NCBI GenBank assembly: GCA_050303435.1
Contig: JBNLBT010000031.1
Coordinates: forward strand, 1-31,379
Direction: 5' to 3'
Source: JBNLBT01 sp050303435
GTDB taxonomy: Bacteria; Pseudomonadota; Gammaproteobacteria; Xanthomonadales; Marinicellaceae
DNA length: 31,379 nt
Under the pieces are notes generated by a model. That model did no database searches, was not told where the DNA came from, and saw only the letters and a list, made by a program, of their open reading frames with translations. Shown here piece by piece: positions 23,332-31,379 of this stretch (its first letter is position 1; every line of letters begins with the position of its first letter). A program made the position numbers and the translations under genes.

Positions 23332-24963
23332 ATGTCAAAAAATTTGAGTCATTTGTCAGGTCGCAAGGGATTGGATGACGGACTCTTTGAACGCATGTCG
23401 CAACCCGATGCCGAGCGTCGGGCATTGGCCGAAGACTTCCTGATCGGCACCGCTTCGGTGCACGGCGCCGCCAGTTTTTATCAATTTCTCGACCCCCAAC
23501 ACCGCAGCAAGCAGGTGTACATCTGCGACGGCTCGGCCTGTCTGTGCGCCGGCACCCAGGGGCCGTTGCGCCAGGCCTTGGAACAACAGCTCGGCACCGA
23601 GGCCATTGGCACCATGACCTGTCTGGGACGCTGCCATGAAAACGGCGCCTTCCACTACCGCGGCAAAAACTATTCGGGCCTGTCCGAACGCGAAATTCAG
23701 GCGCTCCTGCGCGATGAATCACTGAGCATGGATTCCGAGCACTACCACACCGGTCACATCGGCTCCGCGGTGCTCACCGGGCGCCCGCCCAGTCCGGCTG
23801 AATTGTCGGCGTTGCTGGCCGAGGTGCTGCACAACCGCCCCCAACACTGGCTCGAAGCGATTGAAAAATCCGGTCTGCGCGGACGCGGCGGCGCGGGGTT
23901 CCCGCTGGGCTTCAAATTGCGCGCCGCGGCCGAGCAACCCGACGGGCAGAAATTCATTGTGTGCAACGCCGACGAAGGCGATCCCGGCGCCTATTCCGAC
24001 CGCTACCTGTTGGAACACCGCCCGCACCTGGTGCTGTTTGGCCTGTTGCTGTGCGCCCGCATCGTCGGTGCCTCGCGCGGTGTGCTGTACATTCGCGGCG
24101 AATACCCGCAATCCATCGACACCATACAAAACGCCATCGACCAGTGGCGCAGCATGTCGCTGCTCGGAGAGGACATTCTGGGCAGCGGATTTGATTTTGA
24201 TTTCCGTCTGGTGCAGGCCCAGGGCGCCTACATTTGCGGCGAGGAAACGGCGCTGTTGAATTCACTTGAAGGCCAGCGGCCCGAAGTGCGCGTCAGGCCG
24301 CCCTACCCGGTGCAACAGGGCCTGTTCAACAAGCCCACGGTGATCAGCAACGTGGAAACACTGGCCTGCGTGCACCGCATTGTGTCCCAGGGCGGAGACG
24401 CGTTTGCCGCGCTCGGCACCGCGCGTTCCAGCGGCACCAAATTGCTGTCCCTGGACTCACACTTCAATCGCCCCGGGGTGTATGAAGTGGACATGGGCAC
24501 GCCGCTGTCCGAGGTGTTTGAACAGCTCGGACAGGGCTTTCGCACGGCGGTCAAGGCGGTGCACATCGGCGGGCCGTTGGGCGGACTGGTGCCGCGCCAG
24601 AAAATCGCCGATCTCTGCGTGGATTTTGAATCTTTTGCCGAACACGGCTTTCTGCTTGGACACGCGTCGGTGGTGTGCGTGCCGGCGGACTTTTCCATGG
24701 CCGAATACCTGCGCCACCTGTTCGCCTTTGCCGCACACGAAAGTTGCGGCAAATGCTTTCCCTGTCGGCTGGGCACCCAACGCGGACTGGAACTGTTCAG
24801 CGCCGCGCTGGAAACCGGCGCACTGATCGACCGGGCCCTGCTGGATGACCTGCTGGACACCCTGGCGCGCGGCTCTTTGTGCGGTCACGGCGGCGGCATC
24901 CCGCTGCCGATCCGCAACGCGCTGGAACATTTTGCCGACGAACTGAACGAGGTGGTGCAATGA
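23332..24963 (+). CDS. fdsB: NAD-dependent formate dehydrogenase diaphorase subunit, NuoE-NuoF fusion
   Basis: 543 aa. Residues 30-130 are NuoE-like (GTASVHGAASFYQF) with the four [2Fe-2S] cysteines Cys65, Cys70, Cys97 and Cys101. Residues 150-540 are NuoF-like: FMN loop GLRGRGGAGFPLGFKLR, NADH site CNADEGDPGAYSDRYLLE, AQGAYICGEETALLNSLEG, and the [4Fe-4S] site ESCGKCFPC (Cys472, 475, 478) plus Cys517 in SLCGHGG. It would carry electrons from the formate-oxidising subunit to NAD+. In classical Fds enzymes the NuoE part (FdsG) is a separate protein; here it appears fused, and no separate fdsG lies next to it. The gene overlaps the fdsA start by 4 nt (ATGA). The ATG is preceded by GAGAG at a loose spacing. 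Confidence 0.92.
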   Translation: MSKNLSHLSGRKGLDDGLFERMSQPDAERRALAEDFLIGTASVHGAASFYQFLDPQHRSKQVYICDGSACLCAGTQGPLRQALEQQLGTEAIGTMTCLGRCHENGAFHYRGKNYSGLSEREIQALLRDESLSMDSEHYHTGHIGSAVLTGRPPSPAELSALLAEVLHNRPQHWLEAIEKSGLRGRGGAGFPLGFKLRAAAEQPDGQKFIVCNADEGDPGAYSDRYLLEHRPHLVLFGLLLCARIVGASRGVLYIRGEYPQSIDTIQNAIDQWRSMSLLGEDILGSGFDFDFRLVQAQGAYICGEETALLNSLEGQRPEVRVRPPYPVQQGLFNKPTVISNVETLACVHRIVSQGGDAFAALGTARSSGTKLLSLDSHFNRPGVYEVDMGTPLSEVFEQLGQGFRTAVKAVHIGGPLGGLVPRQKIADLCVDFESFAEHGFLLGHASVVCVPADFSMAEYLRHLFAFAAHESCGKCFPCRLGTQRGLELFSAALETGALIDRALLDDLLDTLARGSLCGHGGGIPLPIRNALEHFADELNEVVQ

Positions 24964-27755
24964 CGATTGAACAAGGCAACGGCGCGCCCCCGTCTCACGC
25001 CGTGGCGCACGTGAACGGCCGGCCACACGCCTGCGAGGCCGGCGAAAGCGTGCTGGATTTTGTGCGCCGCGTGGCACCGGAGCACCCGATACCGACCCTG
25101 TGCGATGCGCCTGGACTGGACGCGTTCGGCGCCTGCCGCGTGTGTTCAGTGGAAGTGGCGGCGCAAGCCGACGGCGCGCGCCGCGTGGTGGCCGCCTGTC
25201 ACACACCGGTCAGCGACGGCATGCACATTCACACCTCATCGGCGTCGATCCGGCGCCTGCGCCGCAACATCATTGAGCTGGTGCTCACCGATCATCCGCT
25301 GGATTGTCTGACCTGTGAAGTCAACAACAACTGCGAGCTGCAAAGTGTGGCGGCGTCGGTGGGCATCACCGCGGTGCGCTACCCGGCCGGCGCCTCGCAC
25401 ACCGACAAACCGAAGGACAGCTCTCACCCCTACATGCGTTCGGAATTGTCCAAATGCATCAATTGCTACCGTTGCGTGCGCGCCTGCGATGAAATTCAGG
25501 GCCAGTTTGTGCTCAACATGGCCGGCCGCGGCTTCGATGCGCACATCATCAAAGGCGCGGACCAATCGTTCATGGACTCGGATTGCGTCAGCTGCGGTGC
25601 CTGCGCCCAGGCCTGCCCCACGTCGGCCATATCCGATGTGTTCATGGCCAAATCCACCCGCGCAGAGCGCAAGACGCGCACCGTGTGCACCTATTGCGGG
25701 GTCGGTTGCAACCTGGAAGTGGGCACCATTGAAAACGACATCATCGCCATTCAGGCGGCCGCCGATGCCGAGGTCAACCAGGGCCACACCTGCCTGAAAG
25801 GCCGCTACGCCTTCCAGTTTTACAATCACCCCGACCGCTTGCGCACACCACTGATCCGGCGCAACGGTGAACTGGTCCCGTGCAGCTGGGACGAAGCCTA
25901 TGCGCACATGGTGAATGCCTTCGAAGGCATTCGCGAACAGCACGGGCCCACCGCCATTGCCGGCATTTCCTCGGCGCGCTGCACCAATGAAGAAAACTAT
26001 CTGATGCAGAAATTCATGCGCGCGGTGATCGGTTCCAACAACATCGATTGCTGCGCGCGCGTGTGCCATTCACCCACGGCGCTGGGCATGCAGCGCACCT
26101 TCGGCACCGGCGCGGCGACCAACTCCATCGCCGACCTCAAACACACCGACTGCATCCTGGTGATCGGCGCCAACCCGACCGAAAGCCACCCGGTGACCGG
26201 CGCCAAGTTCAAACAGTTCGCCATGCGCGGTGGCACCACCATCGTCATCGATCCACGGCGCACTGAACTGGCGCGCTACGCCACCCACCACCTGGCGCCG
26301 CGACCCGGCACCAACGTGGCGCTGTTGAACATGATGATGCATGAAATCATCCTCGCCGGCCTGGCCGACGAGGGCTTTCTCAACCAGCGCACCGAAGGCT
26401 TTGAAGACTTCAGCACCGAAATTCTGTCGCTCGATCTGGATGCGCTGGCGCAAATCACCGGTCTTGAGCGCGCCGCTGTGCGCGCCGCGGCGCTGGACTA
26501 CGCGCGCGCCGATGCGGCGATGAGTTTTCACGGTCTGGGCGTGACCGAACATTCGCAGGGCACGTTTGCGGTGATGCAGATCGCCGAATTGGCAATGCTG
26601 ACCGGCAACATCGGGCGGCCCGGCGTGGGCGTCAATCCCTTGCGTGGCCAAAACAACGTGCAGGGCGCAGCGGACATGGGCGCGCAACCGCATCAGGGCG
26701 CCGGTTATTTGCCGGTGCATGACCCAGACATCCAGCGCCTGTACAGCGATTTTTACCAGCGCCCGTCACCCACCGATGAAGGCCTGAAGATTCCGCAGAT
26801 GTTCGACGCCGCACTGGACGGGCGCCTCAAGGCCCTGTGGATCATGGGCGAGGATGTGGTGCAGACCGACCCCAACACCCAGCGCGTGCGTCAGGCGCTG
26901 GAAAGCCTGGATCTGCTGGTGGTGCAGGAATTGTTCATGACCGAAACCGCGAAACTGGCGGACGTGGTGCTGCCGGGCAGTTCTTTCTTTGAGAAAAACG
27001 GCACCTTCACCAACGGCGAACGCCGGGTGCAACGCGTCAATCAGGTCATTGCGCCGCTGCCAGGCACCCGTCAGGACGGCCAGATTGTGGTGGACGTGAT
27101 GAACCGCATGGGCTATTCGCAATCCGACTATCACCCCGAATGGGTGCTCGATGAAATCAGCCGCATCGTGCCGTTTTTTGCCGGCATCCGCTGGTCGGAA
27201 CTGGGCCACAACGGCAAGCAGTGGCCGGTGGCTGCAGACGGACAGGACACGCGGATTTTGCACCAGGAGACTTTCAAACGCGGCCTCGGCCGATTCGAAT
27301 TCAAGGCCTTCGAGGAAACCCGCGAATTGACCGAGCACGCGCAGCAATACCCCTACATTCTGACCACCAACCGCGAACTGGAACACTACAATTGCGGCAC
27401 CATGACCCGCCGCACCGGCAACCTCGACTTGCTCGGCGAAGACCGGCTGCTGATTCACCCCGACGACGCCGAGGCCAACGGCATCCGCCAGGGCGATTCG
27501 GTGTGCGTGGAATCGCCGCGCGGCAAAGTCGACATCCACGCCGAAATCACCGATGAAGTCAAACCCGGCGTGCTCAGCACCACCTTCCATTTCCCTGAAA
27601 TCATGGTCAACAACCTGACCTCCAATGAACACGATTCCGAGGCCATGTGCCCGGAATACAAAGTGGTGGCGGTGAAAATCAGGCCCAGCAAAGGTTTGCA
27701 CCGGCAGCAGGCAACGCAAATGCCGGTGTGGCAGGACGATGAATTGAATTTCTGA
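24960..27755 (+). CDS. fdsA: NAD-dependent formate dehydrogenase catalytic (molybdenum) subunit
   Basis: 931 aa from the ATG overlapping the fdsB stop; the frame opens further upstream but that part lies within fdsB. Domains: N-terminal [2Fe-2S] (Cys48, 59, 62, 80); His-Cys3 [4Fe-4S] (His112, Cys116, 119, 125); two ferredoxin-type clusters (Cys166/169/172/176 and 209/212/215/219); a [4Fe-4S] next to the cofactor (Cys243, 246, 250, 278); then the bis-MGD molybdopterin domain and C-terminal dinucleotide-binding domain. The active-site motif CCARVCHSPT has Cys369 where E. coli FdhF has selenocysteine, followed by the conserved His370. It oxidises formate to CO2 in the cytoplasm. The small FdsD subunit that usually follows fdsA is not seen. 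Confidence 0.95.
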   Translation: MTIEQGNGAPPSHAVAHVNGRPHACEAGESVLDFVRRVAPEHPIPTLCDAPGLDAFGACRVCSVEVAAQADGARRVVAACHTPVSDGMHIHTSSASIRRLRRNIIELVLTDHPLDCLTCEVNNNCELQSVAASVGITAVRYPAGASHTDKPKDSSHPYMRSELSKCINCYRCVRACDEIQGQFVLNMAGRGFDAHIIKGADQSFMDSDCVSCGACAQACPTSAISDVFMAKSTRAERKTRTVCTYCGVGCNLEVGTIENDIIAIQAAADAEVNQGHTCLKGRYAFQFYNHPDRLRTPLIRRNGELVPCSWDEAYAHMVNAFEGIREQHGPTAIAGISSARCTNEENYLMQKFMRAVIGSNNIDCCARVCHSPTALGMQRTFGTGAATNSIADLKHTDCILVIGANPTESHPVTGAKFKQFAMRGGTTIVIDPRRTELARYATHHLAPRPGTNVALLNMMMHEIILAGLADEGFLNQRTEGFEDFSTEILSLDLDALAQITGLERAAVRAAALDYARADAAMSFHGLGVTEHSQGTFAVMQIAELAMLTGNIGRPGVGVNPLRGQNNVQGAADMGAQPHQGAGYLPVHDPDIQRLYSDFYQRPSPTDEGLKIPQMFDAALDGRLKALWIMGEDVVQTDPNTQRVRQALESLDLLVVQELFMTETAKLADVVLPGSSFFEKNGTFTNGERRVQRVNQVIAPLPGTRQDGQIVVDVMNRMGYSQSDYHPEWVLDEISRIVPFFAGIRWSELGHNGKQWPVAADGQDTRILHQETFKRGLGRFEFKAFEETRELTEHAQQYPYILTTNRELEHYNCGTMTRRTGNLDLLGEDRLLIHPDDAEANGIRQGDSVCVESPRGKVDIHAEITDEVKPGVLSTTFHFPEIMVNNLTSNEHDSEAMCPEYKVVAVKIRPSKGLHRQQATQMPVWQDDELNF

Positions 27756-27808
27756 TCGCGCTGACGCACGCAATCATCGGCGCGCGGCGATGACCGATCA
27801 ATCGAACT

Positions 27809-28054
27809 TCAGGCTTTACCCAAAGCGTGCCATTCCACGCGGCTCACCGTGTCGATGATTTCCACGAATGGGCATTCCTTCAGGGGCGCAGCGGCGCGTG
27901 CTTGCGCGCAGCCGTGCGAGTGGCCCTGCAGGGCCGCCAGCAATCCGCCGCAATCCAGCCGATCCAGAATCAGTCGGTTGTTCAAATACAGGTCAAATGT
28001 ATAATCCCTGTTGTCCTGTGTAATTTCCAGGGTGATGTGGTCGTGTGCTTCCAT
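27809..28054 (-). CDS. Small protein of unknown function
   Basis: 81 aa from the ATG at 28054 (MEAHDHITLEITQDNRDYTF at the start). In-frame ATGs at 28078 and a start at 28138 would give 89 or 109 aa; the longest N-terminus is less protein-like. AAAGGG lies immediately before the 28054 ATG, too close for an ideal ribosome site. The composition is ordinary for a soluble cytoplasmic protein, with strand-like halves (ITLEITQDNRDYTFDLYLNN) and three Cys residues (in DCGG, HGCAQ and KECPF). I do not recognise the family. It converges with fdsA and diverges from the S9 peptidase. It is not similar to FdsD. Confidence 0.55.
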   Translation of the reverse strand: MEAHDHITLEITQDNRDYTFDLYLNNRLILDRLDCGGLLAALQGHSHGCAQARAAAPLKECPFVEIIDTVSRVEWHALGKA

Positions 28055-28199
28055 GCCCTTTAAAGCGCATTCTGTCATGTGTTTGTAACATATTTCTGTG
28101 TTGCCTTCAGTGGCAGGTTGCCGCGCGCACAAAACCACTGTAACTTCTGTCCCCCCTGTTGGTTTCTAAACACTCCAACCAAGCAACAAGAGGAATGCC

Positions 28200-30209
28200 A
28201 TGATTAAAACCATCGCCTGTGCACTGGCTGCACTGCTGTGGGTCAGTGCTCACGCCGATCCAGCGCCACAAACCAACACCCCTGAGCCGCAACGACCCGG
28301 CGACACCTCGCTGCCATCGAGCCAGGCCACACTGGCCGCGCTGGCCGCGCTTGAAACCGGTCAATACGCCTTCTCGGTGGAAGATTATTTCAAGCGACCG
28401 GACAAACGCACGTTTCGCCTCTCACCGGACGGCCTGCACGTGTCGTATCGCCAGAGAGCGGCCAACGGCCGTTCGCACGTGTACGTGAAAAATCTGCGCA
28501 GCGGCCAGAGCACGCTGGCGATTCGTGAGGACGAGGACCTCATCGAAGCGTATTTCTGGGCCAACAACAGCCGCCTGTTGTATTTCAAGGACCGCGGCGG
28601 CGATGAGAATTACTCCGCGCACGCGGTCAACATCGATGGCACCCAGGCGCTGCATTTGACGCCATTCGACGGGGTCAAAGTGGGCGTGATTTCCGAACTG
28701 AAGGACGACCCGGCACACATCGTTGTGGCGATGAACAAGGACAACCCGGAACTGTTCGAACCGTATCTGCTGAACATTGCCGACGGCGCACTGAAAAAAC
28801 TCTTTCAGATCCAGGACCCGGCCAACCCCGTGACCGAATATTACTTTGATCAGGGCGGCCAGCTGAAAGCCCTGTTGCAGCAAACCAACGGCATCGACTA
28901 TCTGCTGAAGTACCGCAGTGAAGCGGACGGTGAATTTGCCACGGTGAAAAAGATCGGTTGGCAAGACCAGTTCACGTTGCTGGAATTCAACGCCCAGAGC
29001 GCCTACCCGCACGACGCCTACGTGGCCACCAATCTGCACAACGACACCATTGAAATCGTCCTCTACGACCTGAAAAAAAATGCCGTCATCCAGCCCCTGT
29101 TTAAACACCCGGTGTATGACATCGATGGCCTGGAAACCTCGCGGCGACGCCACCATGAAATCGATTATTACCACTACCAGGGCGAACGACCGGAGCTGGT
29201 GCCGGTCAGTGCGCGTTTCAAGGACATCGATCGGCGCATCAAGAAACGCTTCGGCGCGCAACGCTACAGCGTGGTCGGTCAGACCGAGGACGAAGCCACA
29301 CTGATGCTGTACATTTACAGCGACCGCCACTACGGCGCCTACCACACCTTGAACGTCGAAGCCGGCGAGTTCACGCCGGTTTTCGAACTGATGCCGCAAC
29401 TGCCCGCGGATAAAATGGCGGCCATGCAGCCCATGCAATTCAAGACCCGCGACGGTCTGCAGGTGCACGGCTACCTGACCCTGCCGCCCGGCGCGCAGGC
29501 CAATGGCCAGGTGCCGCTGATCGTCAACCCGCACGGCGGGCCATACGGGGTCAGGGACGACTGGGGATTCAACCCGGAAGTGCAGCTGTTTGCCAGCCGC
29601 GGCTACGCCACCTTGCAAATCAATTACCGGGGTTCCGGTGGCTACGGCAAAAAATTCATGCTCGCGGGCAGCAAACAGATCGGTCGCAACATGTTGAACG
29701 ACCTGGAAGACGGCGTGGCCCACGCGCTCAAATCGGGGCATTTCAACCCGCAGAAAATCGCCATTTACGGCGGCAGCTACGGTGGCCTGGCGACGCTCGG
29801 CAGCCTGGTCAAAACACCGGATCTGTACACCTGCGGCGTGGACTACGTCGGTGTGTCCAATCTGTTCACCTTTTTCGCCGCCTTCCCGCCCTATTGGAAA
29901 CCCTATCTGGCGCAGGTCTACGCGCAATGGTACGACGAGAACGACCCGGCCGACCAGGCCATCATGCGCGCGGTTTCACCGGCCCTGAATGTGGACCAAA
30001 TCAAAGCCGATCTGTTCATTGTCCAGGGCGCCAACGATCCGCGCGTCAACATCGATGAATCGGATCAGATGGTGCGCCAGTTGCGCGCGCGTGGTTTGAC
30101 CGTGCCCTACATGGTCAAATACAACGAAGGGCACGGCTTTGCCCACGAAGAAAACCGCCTGGAATTGTACCGCAGCATGATGGGATTTTTTGCCAAGTGC
30201 CTTAAATAA
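28200..30209 (+). CDS. Exported S9-family (prolyl oligopeptidase-type) serine peptidase
   Basis: 669 aa. An N-terminal Sec signal (MIKTIACALAALLWVSAHA/DP) sends it to the periplasm or outside. Residues 60-410 form a beta-propeller (YFKRPDKRTFRLSPDGLHVSY, then WANNSRLLYFKDRGGDEN). Residues 420-665 are the alpha/beta-hydrolase domain with YGGSYGGLATL (Ser526), QGANDPRVN (Asp613) and NEGHGF (His645), so the catalytic triad is complete. It resembles acylaminoacyl/dipeptidyl peptidases that cut short peptides; the exact specificity cannot be read from the sequence. A good ribosome site (AAGAGGAA) precedes the ATG. It is probably a single-gene unit. Confidence 0.92.
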   Translation: MIKTIACALAALLWVSAHADPAPQTNTPEPQRPGDTSLPSSQATLAALAALETGQYAFSVEDYFKRPDKRTFRLSPDGLHVSYRQRAANGRSHVYVKNLRSGQSTLAIREDEDLIEAYFWANNSRLLYFKDRGGDENYSAHAVNIDGTQALHLTPFDGVKVGVISELKDDPAHIVVAMNKDNPELFEPYLLNIADGALKKLFQIQDPANPVTEYYFDQGGQLKALLQQTNGIDYLLKYRSEADGEFATVKKIGWQDQFTLLEFNAQSAYPHDAYVATNLHNDTIEIVLYDLKKNAVIQPLFKHPVYDIDGLETSRRRHHEIDYYHYQGERPELVPVSARFKDIDRRIKKRFGAQRYSVVGQTEDEATLMLYIYSDRHYGAYHTLNVEAGEFTPVFELMPQLPADKMAAMQPMQFKTRDGLQVHGYLTLPPGAQANGQVPLIVNPHGGPYGVRDDWGFNPEVQLFASRGYATLQINYRGSGGYGKKFMLAGSKQIGRNMLNDLEDGVAHALKSGHFNPQKIAIYGGSYGGLATLGSLVKTPDLYTCGVDYVGVSNLFTFFAAFPPYWKPYLAQVYAQWYDENDPADQAIMRAVSPALNVDQIKADLFIVQGANDPRVNIDESDQMVRQLRARGLTVPYMVKYNEGHGFAHEENRLELYRSMMGFFAKCLK

Positions 30210-30224
30210 CCCATCCCGAACAGC

Positions 30225-30283
30225 GGCCCCGATCCCCGCCCTGGCCCAGCAACGACGCCTGGCCTGGACGGGGCCTCGGGGCC
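30225..30283. other. Long nested hairpin between the S9 peptidase and cydA genes
   Basis: Outer stem GGCCCCGA (30225-30232) with TCGGGGCC (30276-30283), middle stem CCCCG (30234-30238) with CGGGG (30269-30273), and inner GGCC/GGCC. It begins 16 nt after the peptidase stop codon. No T-run follows, so termination would need another factor; it may stabilise the mRNA end. The rest of 30210-30520 holds a possible -10 (TATACT, 30373-30378) without a good -35, a CCCG-CAAT-CGGG palindrome near 30340-30351, and a ribosome site AAAGGA for cydA. Confidence 0.5.
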
Positions 30284-30520
30284 GTTGACCCCCAGCACCG
30301 CCTGCGGCCTTGCGGGCCACAAAAAAAACCGTTTGACGCCCGCAATCGGGTGCACAGCGCGCGCCGATGCGCTATACTATCCGGGCCATGTTTTTGTCAG
30401 CAAAAACTCCGCGCAACGCGCGCCAAATCGCGGCCCGATTGACTCACGCCACAGCACAGTCCGGACGCACTCCACGGCTTTATTCAGCCGCCCAAATCGC
30501 AACCCAAAGGACGCCCCATC

Positions 30521-31379
30521 ATGCCGTTTGATCTGGACCCGCTGCTGCTGTCGCGCATCCAATTCGCCTTCACCATCGCGTTTCACATCGTGTTCCCGGC
30601 CTTCACCATCGGTCTGGCCAGTTTTCTGGTGGTGGTGGAAGCCCTGTGGCTGAAAACCGGCCGCAAACTGTATCAATCCATTTACCGCATGTGGATCAAA
30701 GTGTTTGCCATCGCCTTTGGTCTCGGCGTGGTGTCGGGTGTGGTGATGTCCTACCAGTTCGGCACCAACTGGTCGGAATTTTCCCAGCTGACCGGCAACG
30801 TGCTCGGACCATTGCTGGGTTACGAGGTGCTGACGGCGTTTTTCCTGGAAGCGTCTTTTCTCGGGGTGATGCTGTTTGGCTGGGGACGGGTTTCACCGCG
30901 CATGCATTTCGCCGCCACCGTGATCGTTGCGGTGGGCACCTTGATCTCGGCGTTCTGGATTCTCTCGGCCAACAGCTGGATGCACACCCCGCAAGGCCAC
31001 CGCATCGATGCCAATGGGGTGTTTTTTCCCACCGACTGGTGGGCCATCGTGTTCAACCCGTCCTTTCCCCACCGCTTTTTGCACATGGTGGTGGCCGCCT
31101 ACCTGACCACCGCTTTTGCTGTGGGCGGCGTGGCCGCGGCCTATCTGTTGCAGGGCCGTTTTGTCCGCCGCGCACGCATCATGCTGGGCATGGCGCTGTT
31201 GATGGCGGTGTTTGTGGCGCCGGTGCAACTCGTCATCGGCGATTTTCACGGACTCAACACCCTGGAACACCAGCCCGCCAAAGTGGCGGCAATGGAAGGC
31301 ATCTGGGACGATGAGCGCGGCGCCGCACTGCGGCTTTTGGCCTGGCCGGATCAGGCCACGCAATCCAATCGCTTTGAAA
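30521..31379 (+). CDS. cydA: Cytochrome bd-type ubiquinol oxidase subunit I, 3'-partial
   Basis: 286 codons before the window ends; the full protein is normally about 450-520 aa. Subunit I binds the haems and ubiquinol of the bd-type terminal oxidase in the inner membrane. Visible features are a haem-ligand-type His in the first membrane helix (FTIAFHIVFPAFTIGLA), the paired acidic residues of the proton path (YEVLTAFFLEASFLGVMLFGW), a second ligand-type His (HRFLHMVVAAYL), and the start of the quinol loop with LEHQPAKVAAMEGIW (the conserved Lys and Glu). The GxxHGLNTLEHQPAK style resembles cyanide-insensitive CioA-type oxidases, but the Q-loop length that would decide this is outside the window. 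AAAGGA lies 11 nt before the ATG. cydB would be expected downstream. Confidence 0.95.
   Translation, partial: MPFDLDPLLLSRIQFAFTIAFHIVFPAFTIGLASFLVVVEALWLKTGRKLYQSIYRMWIKVFAIAFGLGVVSGVVMSYQFGTNWSEFSQLTGNVLGPLLGYEVLTAFFLEASFLGVMLFGWGRVSPRMHFAATVIVAVGTLISAFWILSANSWMHTPQGHRIDANGVFFPTDWWAIVFNPSFPHRFLHMVVAAYLTTAFAVGGVAAAYLLQGRFVRRARIMLGMALLMAVFVAPVQLVIGDFHGLNTLEHQPAKVAAMEGIWDDERGAALRLLAWPDQATQSNRFE

Overview
The window looks like chromosomal DNA of a GC-rich gammaproteobacterium. The gene content (gcvT-gcvH-gcvPA, a Pil-Chp-type chemosensory cluster, an NAD-dependent formate dehydrogenase with fdhD and mobA, cydA, a secreted S9 peptidase) and the secreted proteins ending in a DVIFAHGF[D/E] tail suggest a Lysobacterales (Xanthomonadales)-like or related environmental lineage. 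That placement is inference from protein character only. I found no rRNA, tRNA, CRISPR array, transposase or phage gene.

Layout. 1-1300: the 3' part of a secreted endonuclease I gene whose first ~38 codons here read as spermidine synthase (SpeE), i.e. a chimeric junction, closed by a bidirectional terminator. 1313-1861 (-): PduO-type cobalamin adenosyltransferase with a recognisable promoter. 2162-4980 (+): glycine cleavage genes gcvT, gcvH and gcvPA, with no gcvPB next to them. 4981-5798: a convergent, gene-free stretch holding two copies of a ~290-bp element built of hairpins that are preserved despite sequence change.

5799-13865 (-): a Pil-Chp-like chemosensory operon read in the order pilG-like, pilH, pilI, periplasmic amino-acid/amide-type binding protein, pilJ-like MCP, compact chpA. 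The binding protein between pilI and pilJ is unusual and may feed a ligand signal into the receptor. 14685-15152 (-): SlyD-type FKBP. 15316-19194 (-): an ECF sigma factor translationally coupled to a TPR-containing membrane Ser/Thr kinase, followed by a second ECF sigma factor. 19664-21841 (+): a secreted FG-GAP/VCBS protein with 14 calcium-loop repeats and the same C-terminal tail as the nuclease.

21859-27755: a formate oxidation module. mobA and fdhD (-) diverge from a NuoE-NuoF fusion (fdsB-like) and the catalytic molybdenum subunit (fdsA-like) (+). MobA makes the bis-MGD cofactor, FdhD sulfurates it, FdsA oxidises formate and FdsB passes the electrons to NAD+. 27809-28054 (-): a small protein of unknown function. 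28200-30209 (+): an exported S9 prolyl-oligopeptidase-family peptidase. 30521 to the end (+): cydA, cut by the window edge.

The most interesting items are the tandem structured element between gcvPA and chpA, the binding protein embedded in the Pil-Chp operon, the shared C-terminal tail on unrelated secreted proteins, the ECF-kinase-ECF cluster and the SpeE/nuclease chimera.
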